A stretch of DNA of 64,000 nt from a delta proteobacterium MLS_D (GTDB lineage Bacteria > Desulfobacterota > Syntrophia > Syntrophales > UBA2210). The notes beneath the pieces were generated by a model that did no database searches, was not told the DNA's origin, and saw only the letters and a program-made list of their open reading frames with translations. Shown piece by piece: positions 44,011-53,291 of this stretch. The stretch covers positions 1 to 64,000 of the forward strand of contig LQBH01000024.1 in assembly GCA_002030015.1 (NCBI GenBank). Direction: 5' to 3'. The position numbers and the translations under genes were made by a program. Position 1 is the first letter of the stretch. Each line of letters opens with the position of its first letter.

Positions 44011-46716
44011 TTACACCCCTCTGTCCGGGAGTTCATCCCAGTAAATGAGGTTTCCTTCAAGCTCGCGGGGAGGCGCCGTGACAACCCTGCCGCCCTGAAG
44101 ATACCAGGTAATGCTGACGGAAGGCGGCGGTGCATCCCGGTCTTCGGGTATATCCAGCATCATTGATGAGGCCGGCCCTTTGTTGCGTATCGTTGCCTCG
44201 GTCGTTACCGGTTCTCCGGCGACACAGCTCGTAAATGTTATCACTGCATGGCGAACACCGGCGGCATTCAACTCTTCTCCTTCGCCCTCCACTGTCACGG
44301 TACGGTACCGGTGCGGTGGCTGAAGGGCCACCATGGCACTGTCATACGTCGTCGGGGGAATCCTGATCTCCATTCCCCCGTAAAAAGACCAGAGGGTTTC
44401 TATGGTATAGTTCAACCAGTCTTCCCGATCGTTGTCCCCTTTCCAGCCATAGAGCAGGTTGAACGCGTTCCCGCTCTGGTTGAATCGTTCAGGGGTGATT
44501 ATCACCTCGTCCGTGGTCACATCGTCCGACTGGTGGCGCTTTTTCATCTGCACCGTTACAAAATTCATGTGCTTTCCGAATGTTTTCGAATCCTGGCCGT
44601 CAAGAGTCACATGGATTTCCCGCTGTTTGAATACCGGATCGTCGATATTCACGGCCCGGAATATCCGGGGGTCCTTTCCATACCGCCGATAAAGATCCCC
44701 TATGTTTTCGGTCATGGCAAAAGCCTGGGTTTCGGTGCGATAGTGGTTCATGTGGTAGACCATCTTTCCGCTCCGCTTGACATGCTTCATCTGGTAGGAG
44801 GCGACCAGGGAAAACCCGGGAGTATCCTTTTTTTGTGATGCTTTTTCTTCGGCTTTTTTCTTGTCATCCGGTTTTTTCTTTGACGCGGCTTTTTTGCCAT
44901 CATCCGGAGTCTCCACGGATTTCACCAGCTTGTCGGTCAGTGCTTTCACCACCTGTTCCTTTGGATCTTTTTCCGTCTCTGTCTTATCCGGCGAGGCAGA
45001 GCCTTCTTCGGCGCCTGATTCATCAGCCTGCGCGGCGGCCTGCGCGGTGGAGGAAACAGCTGCCTCCTCGGTCCCGCCCGTTTTCTTTTCTATCTGGCTC
45101 GTCAGAAACTTGATTCGTCCTTCCACTTCGTTCGATCGCTGAACCGCGGGTTTCGCATGCTCCAGGTATGCCTGATAGGCGCTCACCGCTTCTTTGCTTT
45201 TTCCGGATTCGTATCCGCTGGATCGGGCTTCGTCATCAAGCCGACGCGCCGTGTTGTATAATTTCGATGAAAGCACTTCAATCCTTCTCAAAGTTTCCTT
45301 TCCCTTTTCACTGCTTTCTCCCAGAAAAGGCAGTGCGTTTCGGAACGCGGCAAGCGCTTCCTCGCTTTCTGCTGTTGCTTCAAGACAATGTCCAATATAG
45401 AAATAGATGAGTCCCTGTCCCTGGTCGGTCGTCCAAAGATTAAAAGCTTCTCTGTATTTCGGAAGGGCTTCATTACAGCGTCCGAGGTGGCGCAGACACT
45501 GTCCGATACCGAAAATCAACTGCCCGCGGTATTCGTCGTCGGAATTATCATCCAGTTGAATGCACTTCTTCAGCCATTCCATGGCCTCCTGGTAGTTCTT
45601 TTTTTGATAAAGCTCGTCCGCCTTTTGATATGCTTCGCCGGCAGTTTGCTGGTCTGCTGCATGGGCGATTGATGTACCGGGCGCCAGTCGTGACAGGGCG
45701 AGCAACATCTGATTTACACCATGACCTGGTAGCGGAGGGAAGGTCAGTTCACTTTTCTTTTTCGGCGTGGAGGTTTTCTTTTCCGCCGGCGCGGTCCTGT
45801 CTTTCAGCATCTTGACGGCCTGGTTCAGGTTGTCATAAGTTCCCTTTTGTTCCGCCATCCGGGTCAATTCATCCGGCGCCGCATCGAACATGACGCTCAG
45901 GAGCTTGGCATTGGCACTTTCGATAATCCTGTCCATCATGGCATGTTCGCCCTTGGTGGTAATCTTGATGGCGCCTGTCTGGCGCAGCTCCTGAAAGAGC
46001 AAGTCTATGTCGATACCGAACCACTTGTACTGACCTCCGGCCTGCACCCGGTGGTGTTGTGATACGCGTTGCCAATCGGCTTCGAGAGTCGCCTCGTAGG
46101 GTTCGCGCACACCGGCGAACTCCATGTCGAAGACGATAGAAATATCCGGGGTGGAACTCTGAAAACTTTCCCAGAGCAGCTCGGCGCCCTCGCGGGTCAG
46201 CGCTATGGAGACAGCGGCTTTCTGGCCTTCCATCAAAGGCGCCCTGCCTGCCGCCACAGTCCTGGTCAGCGTTTCGGCTCCTTCGGTAAAAGAGGTAACC
46301 AGGGCAAAACTGCCCGTGCGATAGACTATCGGTCCGGCAATTCTGCCATTTTCATGGGTTTGCTGAAGCGCCGCCTCCGCGGCCCGGACGCGACTTTCAT
46401 CCGCTCCGTATGTAACGAGAAAATGGACAATGCCGCCGCCTTCGGCACGGCCGGTCCCCGCCTCTCCCGTCTCCTGAACGCGGGCGTACTTAAGAAAGGA
46501 AAACTGCGGTCTGCCGTTCTTCATGGACAGACGGGGGCGATCGGGAAGATAATAAAAAACATCGGCTTCCTTTAATGACTGATAACAGACCAGATCTCCG
46601 CACCGCTCCATTTTATCCAGGTTGATTTCCTGTGAGCAGGCAGGGGGAGCCCAGAAAACTACGAGCAGGATGACAACTCCGGCCACTGCTTGCAGGCCGA
46701 CACACAGCTTTTTCAT
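44011..46716 (-). CDS. exported protein of unknown paralogous family with TPR insert (member C, 901 aa)
   Basis: The longest member. The signal peptide is MKKLCVGLQAVAGVVILLVVFWAPPACS. The N-terminal block has DVFYYLPDRPRLSMKNG, RAPLMEGQKAAVSIALTREGAELLWESFQSSTPDISIVFDMEF. At about residues 355-540 a TPR-like array is inserted (AYQKADELYQKKNYQEAMEWLKKCIQL..., FGIGQCLRHLGRCNEALPKYREAFNL...), followed by a K/E-rich low-complexity linker. The second block resumes with NIGDLYRRYGKDPRIFRAVN followed by IDDPVFKQREIHVTLD, and the C-terminal tail ends near VSITWYLQGGRVV. GGAGGGATGAACC precedes the ATG. The TPR insert suggests it is the assembly or binding partner of the set. Confidence 0.8.
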   Translation of the reverse strand: MKKLCVGLQAVAGVVILLVVFWAPPACSQEINLDKMERCGDLVCYQSLKEADVFYYLPDRPRLSMKNGRPQFSFLKYARVQETGEAGTGRAEGGGIVHFLVTYGADESRVRAAEAALQQTHENGRIAGPIVYRTGSFALVTSFTEGAETLTRTVAAGRAPLMEGQKAAVSIALTREGAELLWESFQSSTPDISIVFDMEFAGVREPYEATLEADWQRVSQHHRVQAGGQYKWFGIDIDLLFQELRQTGAIKITTKGEHAMMDRIIESANAKLLSVMFDAAPDELTRMAEQKGTYDNLNQAVKMLKDRTAPAEKKTSTPKKKSELTFPPLPGHGVNQMLLALSRLAPGTSIAHAADQQTAGEAYQKADELYQKKNYQEAMEWLKKCIQLDDNSDDEYRGQLIFGIGQCLRHLGRCNEALPKYREAFNLWTTDQGQGLIYFYIGHCLEATAESEEALAAFRNALPFLGESSEKGKETLRRIEVLSSKLYNTARRLDDEARSSGYESGKSKEAVSAYQAYLEHAKPAVQRSNEVEGRIKFLTSQIEKKTGGTEEAAVSSTAQAAAQADESGAEEGSASPDKTETEKDPKEQVVKALTDKLVKSVETPDDGKKAASKKKPDDKKKAEEKASQKKDTPGFSLVASYQMKHVKRSGKMVYHMNHYRTETQAFAMTENIGDLYRRYGKDPRIFRAVNIDDPVFKQREIHVTLDGQDSKTFGKHMNFVTVQMKKRHQSDDVTTDEVIITPERFNQSGNAFNLLYGWKGDNDREDWLNYTIETLWSFYGGMEIRIPPTTYDSAMVALQPPHRYRTVTVEGEGEELNAAGVRHAVITFTSCVAGEPVTTEATIRNKGPASSMMLDIPEDRDAPPPSVSITWYLQGGRVVTAPPRELEGNLIYWDELPDRGV

Positions 46717-46730
46717 GGTTCATCCCTCCT

Positions 46731-48026
46731 TCATCTCTTCTGGATTACTCCCTTGAAACCCTTTATTCCCCCGGCTTTTTCTTTCGTGTCTACCTGTTCG
46801 AGCCGCGGCTTAACCCAGACCGTCCAGTCATGAGTGGCAGTCTCGCCTGCAGCGATACCAAGAATAATGGACACTTCCTTGCCGGCCCAGGGGCTGAGGT
46901 CGACATCGATGCTGACCGGTTCCTCCGGCGACACGTGTTTACTGAATAACGTTACATATTCCCCGCCCTCACGGGCCCAAACTTTGAACGTCGCCCCGTC
47001 GGAATCGTCGGCGCCCCTGATGAACGCTGCCGTTGCCCTGAAATGAACCGATTCATCCAGAATCATTTTCGGGTACGCTCCTCTTATCCACCCCCCCTGC
47101 CTCTTTCTGGGATGGGTCCGCAGAAGAGATTCGACGCCTATGTCCGGATTTACTTTTGCGCTTGCAGCGGTCATCACATAGCCCTGTTTATCACTCACCC
47201 TGCCGGGATACGACAGACGAAGCGTTTTCCCGTCCGGCGATCCGCTCTTCCATTGTGCCGCGCCCACATTTTTAAAAAAATCGTAACTGTTGGCAACCGG
47301 TACAGATTCTTCATCTGTTTCGGAAGAATCATCCGATTGTTCCGCTTTTCCTTCTATTTTTCCTCTCGCCTGCAGCACGGTACCTGCGGGTATAAACACA
47401 CCGGGCAACGGCGTTGTTTCCCGCTCTTCATCATCGGCCAGGGCTACCGCTTCTTCTTCATCCATGGCGGGCGGCTGGTCCGGAGCATCGCTGTCGTTCC
47501 ATGTCTTTACCAGGTCATAGACCAGTTTTCCGAATGGTCGGTCTTCGTGACCTTCCCGAACCAGGAAAAGTTCCACCTGATCGGATTCCACTACTTCTTC
47601 AGAATCATCCCAGTCGCTTCCCCATTCGCTTTTTTTCTTGCGGATGGTCAGCCGAGCTTTCCCAGACGCCCCCTGAATCGGATTCAAAGAGGTTTCAAAG
47701 CTGTCCAGCGGGATCCCCCACTCGAGAATTCTTCCGTCCACATAGACACCGTCGGCCCGCTTAACATTTTCATATGTCACGTCGAGCACCAGCGCGTTGC
47801 CTCTTCGTTCGGCCACTTCAACCCTGCCGATATGACCCTTGTATGTCCCCAGCCATTCATCCATGGCCTGTTCGAGGCCTTCTTCCGCGGCCTTTCCCAA
47901 AACATCGGTCAGGGTCTGCAGAAAACCTCCTTTCTCCGTATCTTTATTTTCTGCTTCCTGCGCTGCCGCAGGAAGACCTGCGAACAACATTAACGCGGCA
48001 ATACAACCAGCCAATATTGTTTTCAT
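46731..48026 (-). CDS. exported protein of unknown function (member F, 431 aa)
   Basis: The signal peptide is MKTILAGCIAALMLFAGLPAAAQ. The mature protein starts with an amphipathic helix (KGGFLQTLTDVLGKAAEEGLEQAMDEWLGTYKGHI), then a beta-rich domain, an acidic linker (QSDDSSETDEESVPVAN) and a C-terminal carbohydrate-module-like beta region (FKVWAREGGEYVTLFSKHVSPEEPVSIDVDLSPWAGKEVSIILG). It lacks the YYLP motif and is not a paralogue of the other five. AAAGGAGGCGTG precedes the ATG. It sits 14 bases before member C in the same operon. Confidence 0.75.
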   Translation of the reverse strand: MKTILAGCIAALMLFAGLPAAAQEAENKDTEKGGFLQTLTDVLGKAAEEGLEQAMDEWLGTYKGHIGRVEVAERRGNALVLDVTYENVKRADGVYVDGRILEWGIPLDSFETSLNPIQGASGKARLTIRKKKSEWGSDWDDSEEVVESDQVELFLVREGHEDRPFGKLVYDLVKTWNDSDAPDQPPAMDEEEAVALADDEERETTPLPGVFIPAGTVLQARGKIEGKAEQSDDSSETDEESVPVANSYDFFKNVGAAQWKSGSPDGKTLRLSYPGRVSDKQGYVMTAASAKVNPDIGVESLLRTHPRKRQGGWIRGAYPKMILDESVHFRATAAFIRGADDSDGATFKVWAREGGEYVTLFSKHVSPEEPVSIDVDLSPWAGKEVSIILGIAAGETATHDWTVWVKPRLEQVDTKEKAGGIKGFKGVIQKR

Positions 48027-48080
48027 TTCACGCCTCCTTTGTTCGTAGGGATTTTCGAAGTTCTTTTTCGTTTTGCCTTT

Positions 48081-49091
48081 TCAATCCAGCGTCTTCCCCT
48101 TTATGTCACCCGGTTCGTTCAGGTCGCGATAATCGGTCACATCCAGCAGGGTTTCCCCTTTTTTCGCGGTCCAGGACCCAACGTCGCGACTTCCATCATT
48201 AAAAATACGGGTAACGCGGAAGCGATAGGGTTCATCCAGATTCCGGGACAGCTTGAAATCAATACGGGTACGGTATTCGCTATCCGGTCTGAAGGTTACT
48301 TCTTCCACCAGGTCCCGTCCCGGCGTAGGGATGGCCACCTCTACTATTTTCGCGTACAGATCCGGATCCAGTTCTTCCAGAAAATCAAAACAAAAAACAT
48401 CCATCCCGGTATACCCGCGAACCATGCGCCCTCCCAGATCGGTGCGTCTGAACTTATAGGGAAACGCCTCCATATCCAGGTCAATGGGGAGGGTGGATAC
48501 GACAATAGTTTCCGACTCGTTCCACTCGTCTCCTTCCCGCCGCAGTCCCGAGAGATGCTCTTCAAGAGTAATGCTCACCTGGGTTTGACCTGCATTTACA
48601 GATTCCCAGAGGATTTCTGCGAGATATCTATCCAGAAGAAGAACCAGCTGTTCGCCGGCCCAACGGCTCCCCTGTTTCCATTCCCTGCTTTGATCGGCAA
48701 AAAGAAGTTTCACAATTGTTTCAGCCACCGGCATGCTTCTCAACCGGGGATCGGCAACGCCATGGTCGCGCAGAGCGCTTCGAATCAGGGCCGGGGTCCC
48801 GCCGTCACGGCCCCGCTCGATTCCCATGTTGAGAATGCCCTTGACCCAGAACAACTCCCTGTCCCCGGTGCCTGAACGTCCGCCGTATCGATAAATATCG
48901 AACCCATAGTCCGGTTCATGGTCGGTAATTGATCCCAGGGCGGGACGGGCCGGCGCGAGATACCAGGTATTCGTATCCTGATGATCCTGAAACACCCTGA
49001 CTCCATTGATGTCCCGATAAGTTCCAAGGTCCGGAGCCGCCTGGACGGACAGCGGAAACAACAGAACAATCAGCAGAACCATCAGTCTCAC
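48081..49091 (-). CDS. exported protein, divergent member of the YYLP family (member E, 336 aa)
   Basis: The start is a GTG at 49091 with AAGGAG about 8 bases upstream, overlapping the stop region of member D. The signal peptide is MRLMVLLIVLLFPLSVQA. The mature start has GVRVFQDHQDTNTWYLAPARPAL, a variant of the YYLP-PR motif. A middle LAEILWESVNAGQTQVSITLEEHLSG corresponds to the LLWDSLNRPTSDVSI block of the longer members. The C-terminal tail YRFRVTRIFNDGSRDVGSW resembles their ends. The NLDDPxFQ block is missing. The function is unknown. Confidence 0.72.
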   Translation of the reverse strand: MRLMVLLIVLLFPLSVQAAPDLGTYRDINGVRVFQDHQDTNTWYLAPARPALGSITDHEPDYGFDIYRYGGRSGTGDRELFWVKGILNMGIERGRDGGTPALIRSALRDHGVADPRLRSMPVAETIVKLLFADQSREWKQGSRWAGEQLVLLLDRYLAEILWESVNAGQTQVSITLEEHLSGLRREGDEWNESETIVVSTLPIDLDMEAFPYKFRRTDLGGRMVRGYTGMDVFCFDFLEELDPDLYAKIVEVAIPTPGRDLVEEVTFRPDSEYRTRIDFKLSRNLDEPYRFRVTRIFNDGSRDVGSWTAKKGETLLDVTDYRDLNEPGDIKGKTLD

Positions 49092-49096
49092 GTTTA

Positions 49097-50629
49097 CTAC
49101 TCCTTTTCCGACTCAGCCAGGAGCGACTCTATGCGGGAAGACCCGATGAAAAGGTTCAGGCTGCGGCCATCGTTCCATTCAATTTCTTCAATGGTTTCTC
49201 CGGACTCTTTTACGAGCAGCAACCGATACTGGTAAATCAATGGATCAGCCCCCCGATCACTCGGAATATACAGGACAAGACCGGATGATGTGTTTTCGCT
49301 TTCCGTCAATGCCAGTTCGCGTTCCATGACGCCTGACTTTCCCGCCGTAAAGTAAGGAGAGCGGAGGCGGATCACCAGCTTGTATATGCCGAATTCAGAA
49401 AAAATAGCGGGTATGGCCTCCAGGTTGACGGGACTTGCAGGCGCCAGGGCGACACCCCTTCGCACTTCCTGATCAATGGCTTTCAGCCCTGCTTCGTACG
49501 TCGTATCCAGCGACGTGCCCAGCCATGCCACGAGAACGTCATGACCCAGCACGGCACCCACTTCCGGAAGCCTGAAGATTCGTTCAGCTTTTGGCGGAAT
49601 AGGCTTGCTTTCCTTGAGTTCCCTGGTAATACGTTCTAATTTGCTTCCCCGCATTCGATAGGCGTTGATTTCTTCAGGGATTAAGGGAAAGCTGGTCAGA
49701 TTCACAAGCTTACCTGAAGGTTTTCCTCTGCTCCAATCGTCGAATCCCTTCACCTGGTTGCCACTGAAGCTGTCGTACCGGATTCGAATGGGTACCGGTA
49801 CCGACTCTGAATCTACCTGGACCCAGAGTCGGCCACTCAATCCTTCCCGGGCAATCTGAGCGAGCACTTCTTCCACTTCATCCTGTGTCAGGGAAAGCGT
49901 AAGCCTGAATGGTTGCCTGAGACTCGCCGGCGGGTAAACATGAATACAATCGGGCGACAGCGAAAGTCCTGCTGCGACTGCTTCGAAATCGACCGTTGCT
50001 CCCAGGCCCTTTATAGATCGCAGATCAAGAAGGTCGGAAGGTCCGAGCCCCAAAGCTTCCCTTAAAATGGCCCTGAGGAGCATGACGTCTCCTTCACGAT
50101 GGGGAGCCGCAAGTTCGGCAGTGACCATCACCGAGGGCTGTCCAGGTTCGGCAAGGTGGTTATACTGGACACTGAGACCATACCCGGCTTCACTATGTAC
50201 CAGAAGAATCTCCCGGGGAAGATAATAAAATACATGGCCGGCGGCCTTATCCTGGAAAATCAGGTGACTTTCCCATCCACAGGCCTGGCTCAAATCATAA
50301 AGCAATGCCGGATCTTCAATGATGTCGGCAAGGTCAAGGGCTGTCCCGGGATCCGGTCCTTCCGGTTCGGGTGGATCCGCAACGGTGACCGGTCTCAGTT
50401 GCGGCAGAAGTTTCTTTTGGATCACGGAAGTGGGTATCCTTACCCGGGTAACAGGTTTCAGTCGCCTGTCAGACACTTCTTTTGTCCCGGAAAGACCCTG
50501 CAAAACGGGGGGTTGCTGCAGATCTTTTTCCTGTGCCTGTACCTCAGAAAGAAAAAAACCGTAAAACGCTGTCGGCAACAGGAGCATGATCAGCAGAAAC
50601 AATGTGCTCATTGAAATGGTTTTTTTCAT
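49097..50629 (-). CDS. exported protein, divergent member of the YYLP family (member D, 510 aa)
   Basis: First large gene of the operon. The signal peptide is MKKTISMSTLFLLIMLLLPTAFYGFFLSEVQAQ. The mature protein has a proline-rich leader, then WESHLIFQDKAAGHVFYYLPREILLVHSEAG (the YYLP motif), long beta-rich stretches, and a C-terminal IYQYRLLLVKESGETIEEIEW like the tails of A and B. The start at 50629 has GAGGTG 10 bases upstream. The ORF track's ATG at 50659 overlaps the stop of a 40-codon ORF (ATGA) and is a real alternative by translational coupling. Member E follows 5 bases later. The function is unknown. Confidence 0.7.
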   Translation of the reverse strand: MKKTISMSTLFLLIMLLLPTAFYGFFLSEVQAQEKDLQQPPVLQGLSGTKEVSDRRLKPVTRVRIPTSVIQKKLLPQLRPVTVADPPEPEGPDPGTALDLADIIEDPALLYDLSQACGWESHLIFQDKAAGHVFYYLPREILLVHSEAGYGLSVQYNHLAEPGQPSVMVTAELAAPHREGDVMLLRAILREALGLGPSDLLDLRSIKGLGATVDFEAVAAGLSLSPDCIHVYPPASLRQPFRLTLSLTQDEVEEVLAQIAREGLSGRLWVQVDSESVPVPIRIRYDSFSGNQVKGFDDWSRGKPSGKLVNLTSFPLIPEEINAYRMRGSKLERITRELKESKPIPPKAERIFRLPEVGAVLGHDVLVAWLGTSLDTTYEAGLKAIDQEVRRGVALAPASPVNLEAIPAIFSEFGIYKLVIRLRSPYFTAGKSGVMERELALTESENTSSGLVLYIPSDRGADPLIYQYRLLLVKESGETIEEIEWNDGRSLNLFIGSSRIESLLAESEKE

Positions 50630-50655
50630 TATCACAAAGCACCTCACGTGATATT

Positions 50656-50778
50656 TCATTTTTTCTTATCCAGAGAACCGCAACCCCCGAAAAAATCACC
50701 TGGCCCGGCAATCACTGCAATGAAAGGCACAGGAATGCTTTTCGGTCCTTTCGGAACATCGGGTCCGACTTTCTTCAT
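50656..50778 (-). CDS. possible 40-residue leader ORF of the exported-protein operon
   Basis: The ATG at 50778, with GAAGGG just before it, opens a 40-codon frame: MKKVGPDVPKGPKSIPVPFIAVIAGPGDFFGGCGSLDKKK. Its TGA overlaps the alternative ATG (50659) of member D. The product has a short hydrophobic middle with glycine and one cysteine. It may be a real small protein or a translated leader. Too short for the ORF track. Confidence 0.4.
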   Translation of the reverse strand: MKKVGPDVPKGPKSIPVPFIAVIAGPGDFFGGCGSLDKKK

Positions 50779-51572
50779 TGAGGCCCTTCGTTGGTTATTG
50801 ATCGAACAGCCAGGAGCCTTTCACCGGCGGTACGACCGAATACAATCCAGCATCTTGAAAAAATAAACCCATGTTTTTCAACGAGCCCGACCACCAGTAA
50901 TTCTTACTATACGTTATGCCTGGTTCTTTGAAAATCATTCATTGTGAGATTCTCTTCACATCACGGACACTGTATGCTTCTTCACACTGGTGAGCAGCAA
51001 CAGCATCCGTTCAGCCGACGGATTCCTGACACATGGGCCGTCGCTGACCCGCGGCATATTCTGCAAAAAATGCACGTCGCCCTCACCAGTCTTTTGAACA
51101 AACCTCGGGTCCTGGTAAAAAACGTTTTGCCCTTTCCCGACGGTAAACAGGCTACAGTAAAATTTGACTATTCCCGCCATGTGTTCACGATATCGTCATC
51201 ACTCAAGATATCATTTTCGATTGCATTGTGACCGTGAAAGAAGCCCGGTAGAGAAATGAGTTAGTGAAGAGGCTCGACAACATGAGCTTGGAGGAAAGGG
51301 CTTCTTGGGTTGTGTGCTGATTTACCAGCGTCCCCTGGCGCCCGGAATCAATGAACAACGTGAATCTCTCGATTCGGCGGAGTGCAGGCACTAATACCTA
51401 TAAGACTTATTATCGGCAATATGCCCGTCGTGTCAAGTTTTTTGGAGATTCAGATGGGCTTATTCCAAATCCTGTTGAAGGGCCTCCGGACGTTGGCCGT
51501 CCATCGCATCCGCTCCCGGAACAGACTTCCGGCGGGAGGAAATCGGGCGATACAATGTGGACGGAGCAGGGG
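50779..51572. other. intergenic stretch before the exported-protein operon
   Basis: Nearly 800 bases with several short overlapping ORFs on both strands, none with a good ribosome site or recognisable product. A TATAGT on the minus strand (50906-50911) could be the -10 box of the operon, but its -35 (TTTTCA) is poor. Confidence 0.35.
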
Positions 51573-52535
51573 TTACATCGAGCGGATCTCCTGCCGCATG
51601 AATACCGCGTAAGAAATGCCGAAACAGATGAGTGTTATGGCGATCAATGAAATAATATGGGGAAGAACAACCTGGAAACTCTGCGTGAGCGTCAGGGGAC
51701 GCTGGAACCGTTCCACCAGGTGTCGTTCCGTGGGTCCCATCATGACAAAAGCCTGGGTTGTTTTTCTCGTGGGATCGATGATGATTGACGTGGCATCGTT
51801 GTAGAGCTTCATGGGCGACGCCAGTGAAATATTTTCACGAATTTTCACGTGTTTGACAATAATGTCGGGATTCTTTTTCGCCTGTGTGTCCATGGGGGCC
51901 ACGGTACCGGCGACAACGGAAGCGCCGATGGAAATGAAGAATGAAAAAAATATCCAGGCGGCAAGCGTCGCCAGTGCCGATGTGGCCACTCCCCGGAAAA
52001 GAATGGAGAAGAGAATACTCATGGCAAGCCAGAACGAAATGTAGAAAATACTGATGACCAGGTACAGGGCGATCCGCCACACTTCCTCCACGCCGGGAAC
52101 GACGCCGATCAGCTTCAGGCCAAGTCCCGAAACCACCAGCACGATGGAGACCAGCATGATGCTGATGGTGGCGACGCCTCCGAGAAACTTCCCGTTGATG
52201 ATGGCATCACGATAGATAGGCTGGGAAACAAGCATGCTCAGCGTACCGCTGCTTCGCTCGCGGTTGACGGCGTCGAAACCGAGAAACAGACCGATCAGGG
52301 GACCGAAAAACGCCACAAACTGCACCAGCGAGAAAAGAGGCCCCGTCGATGTAAAAAGCATCAGGAAAACGAAACTTGGTTTTGCCACGCCGCTGAGCTC
52401 TTCACGAAGGCTGATGCCCACCATGTAGGTGGTGATCAGGCTTGTCATGGCAATGAGGGCGAACAGGATGGTAAACCGGTAGCTGCTGAAATGATCGGAC
52501 AGCTCTTTTCTGAAAATGGTTCCGATACCTGTCAT
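51573..52535 (-). CDS. ABC-2 type transporter permease
   Basis: A 320-residue inner-membrane permease with about six spans of the ABC-2/NosY type: a short cytoplasmic start (MTGIGTIFRKELSDHFSSYRF), first span, the coupling segment GFDAVNRERSSGTLSMLVSQPIYRDAIINGKFLGG, then four spans and a large extracytoplasmic loop (AKKNPDIIVKHVKIRENISLASPMKLYN) before the last span. Its start overlaps the stop of the ATPase gene by four bases. It is the third gene of the NEW3-ATPase-permease operon. The substrate is unknown. Confidence 0.88.
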   Translation of the reverse strand: MTGIGTIFRKELSDHFSSYRFTILFALIAMTSLITTYMVGISLREELSGVAKPSFVFLMLFTSTGPLFSLVQFVAFFGPLIGLFLGFDAVNRERSSGTLSMLVSQPIYRDAIINGKFLGGVATISIMLVSIVLVVSGLGLKLIGVVPGVEEVWRIALYLVISIFYISFWLAMSILFSILFRGVATSALATLAAWIFFSFFISIGASVVAGTVAPMDTQAKKNPDIIVKHVKIRENISLASPMKLYNDATSIIIDPTRKTTQAFVMMGPTERHLVERFQRPLTLTQSFQVVLPHIISLIAITLICFGISYAVFMRQEIRSM

Positions 52536-53290
52536 AGTTCAATCTCCCGAAAATATTTCATGTAAAGATCATCCAGCGATATTGTGTTGTCTCCCACGCC
52601 GAATTGTTCCTCGGCCAGCTGGTCCATCGTGCCCGTAGCTATCATGCGCCCGCCCAGCATTATACCGATTCGATCGGCGATTTTCTGGACCTGTTTGAGA
52701 TCGTGTGAAGAAATAATAACGGTCATGTTCTTGTCGCGGCTGAGCGATTGAATGTAACCGACGATGCGCATGGTACCCTCGGGGTCGAGGCCGAGTGTCG
52801 GTTCATCGAGAAACGCTATCTTCGGCTCCCTGACGAGAATCTGGGCGATGCCCAGCCGCTGCCGCATGCCCCGGGAATAGGCGGCGATTTTTTTTTGCGC
52901 CTCCTCCCCGAGACCCACGCTTTCAATGGCTTCGTCGATTCGCTTTTTGCTGACCGAATCGGGCATCCCGTTGAGTTGCGCGATAAAATGAAGGTTTTCT
53001 GGTCCGGTCATGTCGTCATAAAAGCCGACACGTTCAGGAATATATCCGACAGCGCGCTTGACCTTGATTGATTCCCTGCGAGGATCGAACCCGGCAACCC
53101 GGGCCTTGCCGCCGGACGGCTCGGTCAGGCCGAGAAGCATCAGGAGTGTTGTTGTTTTCCCCGATCCATTTGGTCCCAGAAACCCGAAAATTTCTCCGGC
53201 CTGCACCGTGAGATAAAGATCCTGCACGGCCGCCTGTTTGCCGTATACCTTCGTCAGCCCCTGGGTTTCGATGATCGCTTCACCGCCCAT
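52532..53290 (-). CDS. ABC transporter ATP-binding protein (NosF-like)
   Basis: A 252-residue ATPase with Walker A GFLGPNGSGKTTTLLMLLGL, Q-loop GYIPERVGFYDDMTG, signature YSRGMRQRLGIAQILVREP (SRGMRQR in place of LSGGQ, common in this subfamily), Walker B IAFLDEPTLGLD and H-loop VIISSHDLKQ. It pairs with the permease just downstream. In NosDFY-like systems such pairs serve envelope protein maturation or export; here the partner is a NEW3-domain protein one base upstream. Confidence 0.92.
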   Translation of the reverse strand: MGGEAIIETQGLTKVYGKQAAVQDLYLTVQAGEIFGFLGPNGSGKTTTLLMLLGLTEPSGGKARVAGFDPRRESIKVKRAVGYIPERVGFYDDMTGPENLHFIAQLNGMPDSVSKKRIDEAIESVGLGEEAQKKIAAYSRGMRQRLGIAQILVREPKIAFLDEPTLGLDPEGTMRIVGYIQSLSRDKNMTVIISSHDLKQVQKIADRIGIMLGGRMIATGTMDQLAEEQFGVGDNTISLDDLYMKYFREIEL

Positions 53291-53291
53291 G

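Noticed and set aside
50944-51231. 95-residue plus-strand ORF
   Set aside because: No ribosome site, no recognisable sequence, and a competing ORF of similar quality on the other strand.
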